The position numbers were made by a program, and so were the translations under genes. The notes beneath the pieces are model-generated. The model was not told where the DNA came from. It ran no database searches and saw only the letters and a program-made list of their open reading frames with translations. Below are positions 18,671 to 26,528 of a stretch of 64,000 nucleotides of DNA, in pieces. The stretch covers positions 294,007-358,006 of the forward strand of contig JADJUJ010000008.1 in the NCBI GenBank assembly GCA_016710765.1. The letters are read 5' to 3'. Position 1 is the first letter of the stretch. Each line of letters opens with the position of its first letter. This DNA is from Lewinellaceae bacterium. GTDB taxonomy: Bacteria > Bacteroidota > Bacteroidia > Chitinophagales > Saprospiraceae.

Positions 18671-19996
18671 CTAGATGGAAAATGTTTTGTTTTCTTCAGC
18701 AAGAAAATGCCGGGTATTGAAAACCGGAATAACACAGCGAAAGCCAAAGTATGGCTTGAGTTCACTGTTGTCTTCCAACGATATTGTGCTACAAGCAAAA
18801 CCGGGCCGTAAGAAAGCACCACCTTTTAGGCGCGAGGACGTATGTATGTCGCGCCACTCCCTGCTGTCAACCAATTCAAATACATTCCCAACAAGGTCCT
18901 GAATTCCTTCGGGTGTATTTGTTTCGGGATGGGCGCCAATGGGGAGTGTTTTGCTGTTGGTTAGGAATGTTCGGTATGCTGTAATAAAAATATTTTCCTG
19001 GTTAGCCAACTGTTCCTGAAGTTTTGCGGCATTTGGGTTTTCATGGTGCAGGCCTGATAGTATCGTGCGTAAGAGGGTGTCGTGTAATGCTCGGAGTTTG
19101 CTTTCATCAAATTCAGGAATACGGCTAAGTAATTTGATTGTAGTTGCCAAAGAGTTTTTAAAGTTAGCATAAACCAAAAGTTGAAGGACTTGTGTGGTGC
19201 CGGGTAACAGTATTTTGGAGCGCAACAGGCTTTTAAGATCTTCAGATACGGGTGATTTCGTTGCCTTTGTCCAACTTGCAGCACAGATCGCCTCAAATTC
19301 TTTATTGATGCGGTCAGGCTTCGCATCTGAGGACATAAGTAATGCGGCCATTTGCTGAATTTGGCTGGAATCTATATCTGGTAATAAGTATTTCCAAAGC
19401 ACTTTTGAACTGCTGATTTTCTCCTTATTTAAGAAAATCGCATTGGTTAATTTGATGATTTGCGTAAATGGTTCTTTGGTCTCGGTCAAAATGTCGTTTC
19501 CCCAAGGATAAACTCGCCCTGTTGACCCTCTACTTGCTTTTTCCCATTCTGGTTCTGTTGGGAGCATTTTGCCAGCCCAGTTGGCATATGCTTGGGCATC
19601 TGCATAACTTATTCCTGTTGCAGGATGGTTGGGAAAAGACTTAGCGTATTCTTCTGACCAGTTTTCCGATTTATGCCCGGTATCTTTTTTGAATTGGTCA
19701 AATTCGAGGTTGCTCACTGGTGTTTGATCAATATAGTATGAATACAAGTAACCTTGCGTTGCTTTTGGGTTCTCCTCTTTTTTATCCAGGTAATTATCCA
19801 GTTTAGCGCAAACTTCATCAATGGAAGTTGTTTCCACTTTTCCTTTTCCAAAGAAGAAAGGCCCTTCCTCAATTAATATCATTTTTTTATTATCAATACA
19901 GCTTTTTATTTCTGGAGGAAGCTGGTTTTGAGAAGGAATAAATATTGGGAGTTGTGGGGTTTCAAGTTCTGCGTACGGAGGAATTTCCTCAAACAT
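18671..19996 (-). CDS. FGE-sulfatase (SUMF1-like) domain protein, probably the C-terminal part of the NB-ARC protein
   Basis: The 441 residues contain the formylglycine-generating-enzyme/sulfatase-modifying fold: MILIEEGPFFFGKG, YYIDQTPVSNLEFDQF, HPATGISYADAQAYANWAG, LPTEPEWEKASRG, YPWGN, PEGIQDLVGNVFELVDS, LKGGAFLRPGF and YFGFRCVIPV. An insertion of about 150 mostly helical residues separates YPWGN from the PEGIQDLVGN half, where the family normally has about 30. The ATG at 19996 is not a natural start: the frame stays open upstream to about 20094 with no start codon, encoding a TPR-like helix (SFERIGLSQNYQFQVIYN). Dropping one A from the run at 20089-20095 fuses it to the NB-ARC/TPR protein. 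Such FGE domains in conflict systems probably bind or sense rather than make formylglycine. Confidence 0.82.
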   Translation of the reverse strand: MFEEIPPYAELETPQLPIFIPSQNQLPPEIKSCIDNKKMILIEEGPFFFGKGKVETTSIDEVCAKLDNYLDKKEENPKATQGYLYSYYIDQTPVSNLEFDQFKKDTGHKSENWSEEYAKSFPNHPATGISYADAQAYANWAGKMLPTEPEWEKASRGSTGRVYPWGNDILTETKEPFTQIIKLTNAIFLNKEKISSSKVLWKYLLPDIDSSQIQQMAALLMSSDAKPDRINKEFEAICAASWTKATKSPVSEDLKSLLRSKILLPGTTQVLQLLVYANFKNSLATTIKLLSRIPEFDESKLRALHDTLLRTILSGLHHENPNAAKLQEQLANQENIFITAYRTFLTNSKTLPIGAHPETNTPEGIQDLVGNVFELVDSREWRDIHTSSRLKGGAFLRPGFACSTISLEDNSELKPYFGFRCVIPVFNTRHFLAEENKTFSI

Positions 19997-20081
19997 TTCG
20001 TCAAAGTCGTTGTGTTTGCTTGATTCCTTTATTTCGTTATAAATAACCTGGAATTGATAATTTTGAGATAGACCAATGCGC

Positions 20082-22958
20082 TCAAAGCTTTTTTTGGGCG
20101 AGTTTTAATATTTTTAAAGCCACAAACTCTTTATTCAAGTTTGCTTCGATTTTAGCCAATTCCAATAAAGTATTGGCCCATTCCAGTACGCGGCCCTTTG
20201 AATGATAATATTCGAGCGTTTTTACAATTTGCTTTTTTGCTTTTTCTGTTTCGCCCTTTTTTATTAAGAGTCGAATCTTCCATATTTTTTTGGCGTCATT
20301 GTCTTCTATTATCCTATTCAGATTGTATTCAGCATTTTCGAATTCACCTTTTAATATTAATAAAATCGCTCTGTATTCAAATAAAATATCAAGGGAGGAA
20401 AGTAATCCGAATTTTGGGAGTTGATTTTCATAAATAAGCAATTGTTTTTCAAATTCGTCAAAATTTGAAAGTTTAATATGACAGTCTATCAAATTACTGA
20501 TAAAGATTCTTTTTTGTTCCGCTGCAATGTTTTCAGCAAGCAGTTTTTTTAATTTTTCCGAAACATCAAGTGATACTTGCGGTTGTTCCTCCTGCAAAAA
20601 TTCGACTAAGTCAAACACAGAAAAAATGAAATTATTCCTGACGTATTTTTTTCCATGAAATTTTTCATCTAAAAAATTGGATAAAAGTGCGTCCGCTGCA
20701 AATCTTTCTCTGGTAAAATCCTTATAAACCCAACCAAGGGTTTTGATGAATGAAAATGATTGTTGGTAATTGTTAAAAAGATGTGTCTGCCGAATAAATT
20801 CCTTGTTCTGAGAAACAGATGACTCAAATTGCTTTAGCCTGAACAGATTTGTTCCTTTTACATAATTTAAAGTGAAATAAATCGATTCAGTGATCTGTGG
20901 ATACTTTAATGTTTCATCAAGAAGTCTAATAGACCTTACGTAATCCCCTTGCCTGGCAAGTAAGTCGATAAAATTTAAATGCAATGAAAATGATTCTTCG
21001 TCTTTCTTATATTTTATGCCTTCCTCAATAGCATTTTCCAGCACCTCTGCGAGTTCTGCCCAATAACCTTTATCAAACATTTCTTCATAGAAGGGGTGCA
21101 ATACAGAGAAGTATTCTTGTACGGCCTCTTTATCTATTAAATACTTAAAAACAATTTTTATTTCTTTGATATCCAATTCGGAAAATCCGGTTTTGATCTT
21201 TTCCAAATAAATATCTTTTTTTATTTCAAGTGTTTCATTGACGGCCTCTTCTCCCTCATTTAAAACGAATAAGTGCGATGTAAATGTCCGTATGAGGGGG
21301 TGCAGCCTGTATCGACCATCCTCTTTTTCCAACAAAGAAACATCATACAATAACGCCATAGTTTGAGATGCTATGGGTAAAGTACTTTTATTAAGAGAAG
21401 CAGCGGTATAAAAATCAAATGCTTCACGAAGCATAGAGCAACGGTTGAGCATCATTTTTTGTGGAATATCGAGTACATCATAAGACATCATGAACGAAGC
21501 GAATGCATCTTCATTAGCACTAGGGTCTATGATGTTAGTCATTTTATATAATTCCTTGAAATCTGGGGAGTTAAGTTGTTCAATAATTATGTCAAGGCTA
21601 AGTCCATATCTCCTCGTTTTGGAAGCCAGAATTTTAATGGCTAGCGGCAAATAACCTACTTTCTGACAAATACTCTTAACGAGTACTGTTTCCTTTGCCT
21701 CGGGAACTCGTTTTAAATACTTTACAAAGAGGTCATAGGATGCTTCCGGAGATAAGCTTTTAATGTCTACCACTTCGATATCTGAACCTAACGCAATCCT
21801 GCTGGTGACAATAATGGCTTTACCGGTTTTTCGGAGGTGTTGAAAAAATTTTGAAAAAATGCTTTCCTGCCCTGGGCCGGTTGCAAGTACGCTTTGTTCG
21901 GCACTGTCCAACACAATCAAGACATCTTTATCCCTCAAAATTTCCTGTAGCCACAGCAAATTTTCATCGTTGTTTTCTGTCTTCCATTCATACCCCAATT
22001 GTCGAACTACTTGTGAAAGGTGTTGGTTCAAATTGAGGTCAGATTCAAATCTGATCCAAAGCACGCCATCAGTAAAATAGGATGATTCACCAAGTTTCGA
22101 CTTTAAGTAATTTGGATAGTCTGGATTGGTGTACCAACTTTTTTTAAAAATCTTGCAAACTTCTGCAGCAAGCGCCGATTTCCCAACCCCACCTGTACCC
22201 TTAAGTCCAAGGATACCAACTGCTTTACTTTCCAGTACTTTGGTAATCACCTCCTCTATTTCTCGCTCCCGCCCTTCGAAATTTGGGTTTTCTGGTATGT
22301 TTGATTCTGTTTCGCGCAGGAAAATAGGTAATGATGATCGCCTTATCCGAACAGTCTTGCTTTCAATTTTTTCAGTGAAATCATCTTCGTAATTGGTTTT
22401 TCCTATGGCAGATTTAATGAATTCATCAATTTTGGGCTTACACCAAATTAGAAATTGATTTTTACCAACAGAAACCTCCTGAATCAATCCAATAGCTCTT
22501 TCATCGGTAGTGCCTGCTTCCCATACTATAGCACCAACCAACGCTGATGAAATGGCTTGGTCGCCAAGGCCCTCTAAGGTCTCCATGTTTTCGCCAACGC
22601 GGGTAATCCGTCCCCCTATTGTAAAAGAACCGTTCAGTAATTCTTCTTTTTTTTCAAAGCCACTTATTTCAACTTTGCCTATGGATTGTGGTAATACAAA
22701 TTCCATTGGAATAGCATTTTCATGTATACTAAAATTGGTCTCAATTAGGTAAAGGTTGTTTTTGTGATAAGTTATAGTTCCATCAATTTTAGTTGCTAAA
22801 CCGTCTTCAGGTTTAAACGCGAGATTTACACTTAATTCAAGATAATTAGAATGAAGAACTGCAATTATTTTGTTATGTTTAACAATAATACCAGTCCCTA
22901 GAAAAGCCTGGTTGCTTTTCGACCGTATCTCAACAATTGAATATCTGCGATTTATCAT
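20082..22958 (-). CDS. Trypsin-like/NB-ARC STAND NTPase/TPR protein
   Basis: 958 residues as read. Residues 1-200 look like a degenerate trypsin-like fold (GTGIIVKHNKIIAVLHS, later GLGDQAISSALVGAIVW and AIGLI) without a clean GDSGG. Residues ~225-520 are an NB-ARC STAND NTPase: PNFEGREREIEEV, Walker A KGTGGVGKSALA (Lys260), Walker B DVLIVLDSAE (Asp351), sensor ITSR-like IIVTSRIAL, and GYLPLAIKILAS matching the GLPL motif. A winged-helix-like segment follows, then TPR-type helices to the end. STAND NTPases of this kind are signal-triggered switches in anti-phage or allorecognition systems. It starts 1 base after the TIR gene. The stop at 20082 is probably artefactual (see FGE entry), giving a ~1,430-aa fusion. 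Confidence 0.85.
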   Translation of the reverse strand: MINRRYSIVEIRSKSNQAFLGTGIIVKHNKIIAVLHSNYLELSVNLAFKPEDGLATKIDGTITYHKNNLYLIETNFSIHENAIPMEFVLPQSIGKVEISGFEKKEELLNGSFTIGGRITRVGENMETLEGLGDQAISSALVGAIVWEAGTTDERAIGLIQEVSVGKNQFLIWCKPKIDEFIKSAIGKTNYEDDFTEKIESKTVRIRRSSLPIFLRETESNIPENPNFEGREREIEEVITKVLESKAVGILGLKGTGGVGKSALAAEVCKIFKKSWYTNPDYPNYLKSKLGESSYFTDGVLWIRFESDLNLNQHLSQVVRQLGYEWKTENNDENLLWLQEILRDKDVLIVLDSAEQSVLATGPGQESIFSKFFQHLRKTGKAIIVTSRIALGSDIEVVDIKSLSPEASYDLFVKYLKRVPEAKETVLVKSICQKVGYLPLAIKILASKTRRYGLSLDIIIEQLNSPDFKELYKMTNIIDPSANEDAFASFMMSYDVLDIPQKMMLNRCSMLREAFDFYTAASLNKSTLPIASQTMALLYDVSLLEKEDGRYRLHPLIRTFTSHLFVLNEGEEAVNETLEIKKDIYLEKIKTGFSELDIKEIKIVFKYLIDKEAVQEYFSVLHPFYEEMFDKGYWAELAEVLENAIEEGIKYKKDEESFSLHLNFIDLLARQGDYVRSIRLLDETLKYPQITESIYFTLNYVKGTNLFRLKQFESSVSQNKEFIRQTHLFNNYQQSFSFIKTLGWVYKDFTRERFAADALLSNFLDEKFHGKKYVRNNFIFSVFDLVEFLQEEQPQVSLDVSEKLKKLLAENIAAEQKRIFISNLIDCHIKLSNFDEFEKQLLIYENQLPKFGLLSSLDILFEYRAILLILKGEFENAEYNLNRIIEDNDAKKIWKIRLLIKKGETEKAKKQIVKTLEYYHSKGRVLEWANTLLELAKIEANLNKEFVALKILKLAQKKL

Positions 22959-22959
22959 T

Positions 22960-24074
22960 CTATTTTGGATTACAGTGTTTCTCTAAAGCTTTATTTATTT
23001 CTTTTTGTAAAAACGATCGAATTATATCTTCATCCTTAAGTGACTTAATTGGGCTACCTTCATTTGATATAACATGAATCCGTGCAATTTGTGGGTTTTG
23101 TGCCCACTCGCATTGTTTGGTATATAACGGTATAATTTTTTTCTTAAGAGAGACCGCTTTCGAAAATTCAAACATAGTATATTCTCTTGCTAAGTAATCA
23201 TTGCAAAGCAATACTAGCATGATATCATTTTTCTCAATCTCTTCTAATATTTTTCCTCCCATTCACTACCTCCAGCAATATCTTCCTTATCAAAAAAATA
23301 TTCCACGATTATTGCATCATTATTTTTTATTGCATTTAGCGCCAAAATAACCCAATTAATAAATTTATTGTTTTTTCGCGCATATGAAATAAACACCTTA
23401 GCCTTGGCCTTGGGCATATCTATAATCTTATTTTTGGTATTTTTAAAAATAGCCAATCCTTCCAGTGAAAAAGGAATAAGGTAAGGCTCACTTCTATTTA
23501 AGGTTGAAAGTGCCTGGGTACTGGTTTCAATATTATCTTGATGAGATCTTAAAAAATCATCCAATCTTCGAATTATTCTAACACCTTCATTGTTTATATC
23601 TGAAACACCAACAGTAACATACAGTTCCGGCTTATTATCATCCTTTGGTGCTTGAATCTTCCAAACTGGTGTTCCAGGCTCAGATTTTTTTTCAGGTAAA
23701 GTTAAATAGTTTCCAATTTTATGGGCGTTGAAATCAACCTTTCTATTGCAATATAGATGGATAGGCCCAGGAATTACCGTGAATATGTCAACATTAAAAT
23801 TTAGAGTTGGAATTTCAATTTCTATTTGTGCGGGTAATTTTTTTTCAATACTGAAAATTTGAAATCCAAAAGGTATCGGTTTTACTGTATGTATTGGAGA
23901 CGTAAATACAGGGTACCCACCTTCTTGATCTTGGTAGAAAATTCTTACCTCATTTGCATTGGCCACTTTACTCAGCAATAAATTGTCTTTCCATGACATA
24001 ACCGTTGCCAGCCCTTGTTCTTGGCCATCAAGTAGCATTTCGGCAACGTATTTTGGGTGCGTTTCCTTGGTCAT
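22960..24074 (-). CDS. TIR-domain effector protein (internal frameshift)
   Basis: Read as two frames, 23244-24074 and 22960-23262. Adding one A to the five-A run near 23251-23255 joins them into a 371-residue protein. The TIR domain starts at about residue 223: KAKVFISYARKN, FFDKEDIAGGSEWEEKILEEIEKNDIMLVL split across lines of the fold, CNDYLAREYTMFEFSKA and KKIIPLYTKQCEW. The Glu of MFEF is at the position of the NADase catalytic Glu in active TIR domains. The N-terminal ~215 residues are unassigned, though EPGTPVWKIQ followed by LYVTVGV looks like the end of a degenerate trypsin-like fold. TIR effectors in such loci usually deplete NAD+ or make signalling nucleotides. The gene lies between the small protein (10 bases) and the NB-ARC gene (1 base). 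Confidence 0.82.
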
Positions 24075-24084
24075 GGCTGAAAAA

Positions 24085-24627
24085 TTACTCTAAGAAGCTG
24101 TTGATTTTAATGGTTGCTTCAGCTTCATTGATCTGCTTTTTCCCTTTTAAAATCCGTGTTTTGCGCTGCAGTTGGATCGCATCTCTTTCATTTTTATCCT
24201 CATCAAAAAGGATTTGGAGATTCATTTGTTCTTCGGTATAAATCTCATACAGCCGTAGTACCTGAAAGCCCCAGAGTTCGGAAACTTGTTTGACAACCAC
24301 TTGGTCACCCTGGCGTACATAAATTGAGAGCTCCGGTAGCTTCTGCTCCTCCATAAAAATCAACTCAAAATCGCTGGAGAAAGAGGCGCACAACAATTGT
24401 AACAATAAGGGCCAATCAAAGTCATTTTTCAACTCCTCAGGTACTTTGTATTCAATTGTTTGGAATTGTTTTGCATAACCTTCGTACCATGGCTGTTCTT
24501 CGAGCTCCTTGTCCACCCTTTCAGGAAATAAATTAGCGTACTTCTCAATCATTTCTTTCTTATCCGGATTTTCCTTCAATTCGGATATGAACATTTGAAA
24601 ATTAAAAAGAAATCGTTGCTTTTCCAT
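24085..24627 (-). CDS. Unrecognised 180-aa protein, first gene of the conflict island
   Basis: Acidic, Glu/Lys-rich protein without signal peptide or membrane segment. The N-terminal half is helical (FNFQMFISELKENPDKKEMIEKY). The second half has alternating beta-like segments (LPELSIYVRQGDQVVVKQV) with WGFQVLRLYEIYTEEQ. I do not recognise a family. It is first in the apparent operon, 10 bases before the TIR gene. In related STAND/TIR loci a small protein in this place may carry an effector-associated adaptor domain or act as sensor or inhibitor; that is inference from position only. Confidence 0.7.
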   Translation of the reverse strand: MEKQRFLFNFQMFISELKENPDKKEMIEKYANLFPERVDKELEEQPWYEGYAKQFQTIEYKVPEELKNDFDWPLLLQLLCASFSSDFELIFMEEQKLPELSIYVRQGDQVVVKQVSELWGFQVLRLYEIYTEEQMNLQILFDEDKNERDAIQLQRKTRILKGKKQINEAEATIKINSFLE

Positions 24628-24888
24628 GGAAATATATGTTTAAGGGTACCAAAGACTCTTTGCAAAAATAACAATATTGTGGAAACTAACAGCTTGTTTC
24701 CGGGAAGTGATAGTTTGGGCGCCTGTCTCAAAATGGAATAGATCGCCATAGGAATCGATTTCGAAATGGGAGTTTTTGGTAATGGATCATTTTGGAGTTG
24801 GCCGCTTTGGGGGAATATATCTAAAGTATGCAACCATTTTTTCAATGAAATGTCTGTATCTTAGGCCGAGACACTAAACAAAAAATCT

Positions 24889-26340
24889 ATGAAACAATCC
24901 AAACTACTCCTTTTCTTGCTGCTGACGTGCGGCTACACCTTGTCCGCACAAACCAGGCAATCCTTTCCACTGCAAAATGGACTGAGCAGTACCACAAAAT
25001 TTGCACTGGAAGATGTGGCGCTGATTGGCACAGATGTGCCGTTTGCAAAACCTGAAAACTGGCGCTCTAATGAACTACCAGACCCTTGTGCCGTTTTCAT
25101 CGGGGTTGGCACCACTACGGTAGAGGGCCAATTAGAGGTGCGTTACACACTGGAGAATACACCGGCAAAAGCAATGGGAATCAAGGCCGGAGATGTCATT
25201 CTCGACTTCGACCTGGTGCCCCTGAGTACCCGAGAAGAATTGGAGGCATTGCGCGACAAACACCAGCCGGGGGATGAATTTACCCTGCATGTTTTGCGCG
25301 AGGGTGCTGAATTTTGGGTAAAAGGCCAGTTTAAAGTATGTTCTGCGGAAGAACAGGCCGCGTACCAGCAAAAACAGGCTGCGCAATTGCTGCTTCAGGA
25401 AGTATACCTGGAAAAAAAGATGGCAGAATTGGAGGCGCTAGAAAATGTCAGAAAGAACCGACCAATTCTGGGCATATACCCCGATCTTTCCACAACACAC
25501 GAAGGCGTTTTGGTCAAAGGCGTTATAAGTGGTACCGGTGCCAATGCAGCCGGCATACGCCCGGGCGATGTGATTTATTCTGTTGATGGTAAATCGGTTG
25601 CTGTAACGAGTTCAATTGGCGAGGTACTGGCCAGTCATCAGGTTGGAGATATTATTTCCGTAGGATACATTCGCGATGCCCAAATGCTTGCTACTACCAT
25701 AAAACTGAGCGCAGATGGTCCTATTCGCCCAGTGGTTGAACGAGACCCCTGTAAGGTTTTCATTGGCGTTTATACCTCCTTTTCAGCTGCAAACGAAGGT
25801 CTGCGCGTTACTGAAGTTATTGAAGGAACGCCTGCAGAAGAAGCCGGCGTTAAATCGGGCGATATTGTGCTGGCTTTAGACGGTGTGCCGGTCAGCTCAC
25901 AAATGGAATTGGTGGCCGAACGCGACAAGCACCAACCAGGCGAAAATTTTCAACTGCAAATCCTGCGTAAAGGACTGCCCATCACCATTGAGACAACGTT
26001 TTCGGAATGCCCGAATACGGCGCCTGTCCTGACGGAAACGCCGGTTGAAGAACGCCAGCAGCCACATCAAGCGGAACTTCAGTTGATCAACCTTAATGCT
26101 TTTCCCAATCCAACCGATAGGCCGCTAACCCTGCGTTTCGAAGCCGAAGCGGTACCAACAACCGTGCGCATTACCGATGTTGTCGGAAAACTGCTGTACA
26201 CCAAAACCATGAAGGACTTCAACGGCCAGTTTAACGAGCAGATTAACCTGTTTGGCCAAACACCTGGGGTACTGACGCTTTCAATAGAACAAAGGGGTAA
26301 AACAATGGCAAAAGGAATCGTCCTCCTGCCAAGAGCATAG
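24889..26340 (+). CDS. Secreted three-PDZ protein with T9SS sorting domain
   Basis: 483 residues. A signal peptide (MKQSKLLLFLLLTCGYTLSAQ) is followed by three PDZ domains at about 70-145, 190-280 and 285-370, recognised by AKAMGIKAGDVILDFD, ANAAGIRPGDVIYSVDGK and AEEAGVKSGDIVLALDG. PDZ 1 and 3 are close paralogues (both contain RDKHQPGE). A type A T9SS sorting domain (LNAFPNPTDRPLTLRF to the end) directs it to the surface. There is no protease domain, so a scaffold or peptide-binding role is more likely than HtrA-like proteolysis. It is transcribed away from the island. Confidence 0.83.
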   Translation: MKQSKLLLFLLLTCGYTLSAQTRQSFPLQNGLSSTTKFALEDVALIGTDVPFAKPENWRSNELPDPCAVFIGVGTTTVEGQLEVRYTLENTPAKAMGIKAGDVILDFDLVPLSTREELEALRDKHQPGDEFTLHVLREGAEFWVKGQFKVCSAEEQAAYQQKQAAQLLLQEVYLEKKMAELEALENVRKNRPILGIYPDLSTTHEGVLVKGVISGTGANAAGIRPGDVIYSVDGKSVAVTSSIGEVLASHQVGDIISVGYIRDAQMLATTIKLSADGPIRPVVERDPCKVFIGVYTSFSAANEGLRVTEVIEGTPAEEAGVKSGDIVLALDGVPVSSQMELVAERDKHQPGENFQLQILRKGLPITIETTFSECPNTAPVLTETPVEERQQPHQAELQLINLNAFPNPTDRPLTLRFEAEAVPTTVRITDVVGKLLYTKTMKDFNGQFNEQINLFGQTPGVLTLSIEQRGKTMAKGIVLLPRA

Positions 26341-26411
26341 GTAGGGTAGGGTATTCAGCTTGTAGTTTGTATCTCCATACATGCACTTCAAGGCCAACAG
26401 GCATCCATTAT

Positions 26412-26469
26412 ACTTGTTGCGATATGGGTACTGCTACCATTTCATACAAACGTCCCTATCGCAACAAGT
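26412..26469. repeat. Inverted repeat sharing a word with 47326-47343
   Basis: The arms at 26412-26428 (ACTTGTTGCGATATGGG) and 26454-26469 (CCCTATCGCAACAAGT) are complementary apart from one inserted T. The right arm word recurs at 47326-47343. This lies in the 188-base gap between the PDZ and arylsulfotransferase genes, which converge here. Confidence 0.55.
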
Positions 26470-26528
26470 CTGTTGAAAAAGATGGATGTTTGTTGGCTTT
26501 TTCTATTTTTAAAGCGTGCTGCAAGCCG

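Noticed and set aside
20082..20100. Programmed -1 frameshifting at the slippery heptamer A AAA AAG at the end of the NB-ARC gene
   Set aside because: The zero-frame phasing fits a slippery site, but the -1 frame stops after about 19 codons. The FGE frame is +1, so -1 slippage would not make the fusion.
24576..24845. 89-aa - strand ORF upstream of the island
   Set aside because: It overlaps the 180-aa gene in another frame and has no recognisable domain; the 24628-24888 gap is better read as the divergent promoter region.
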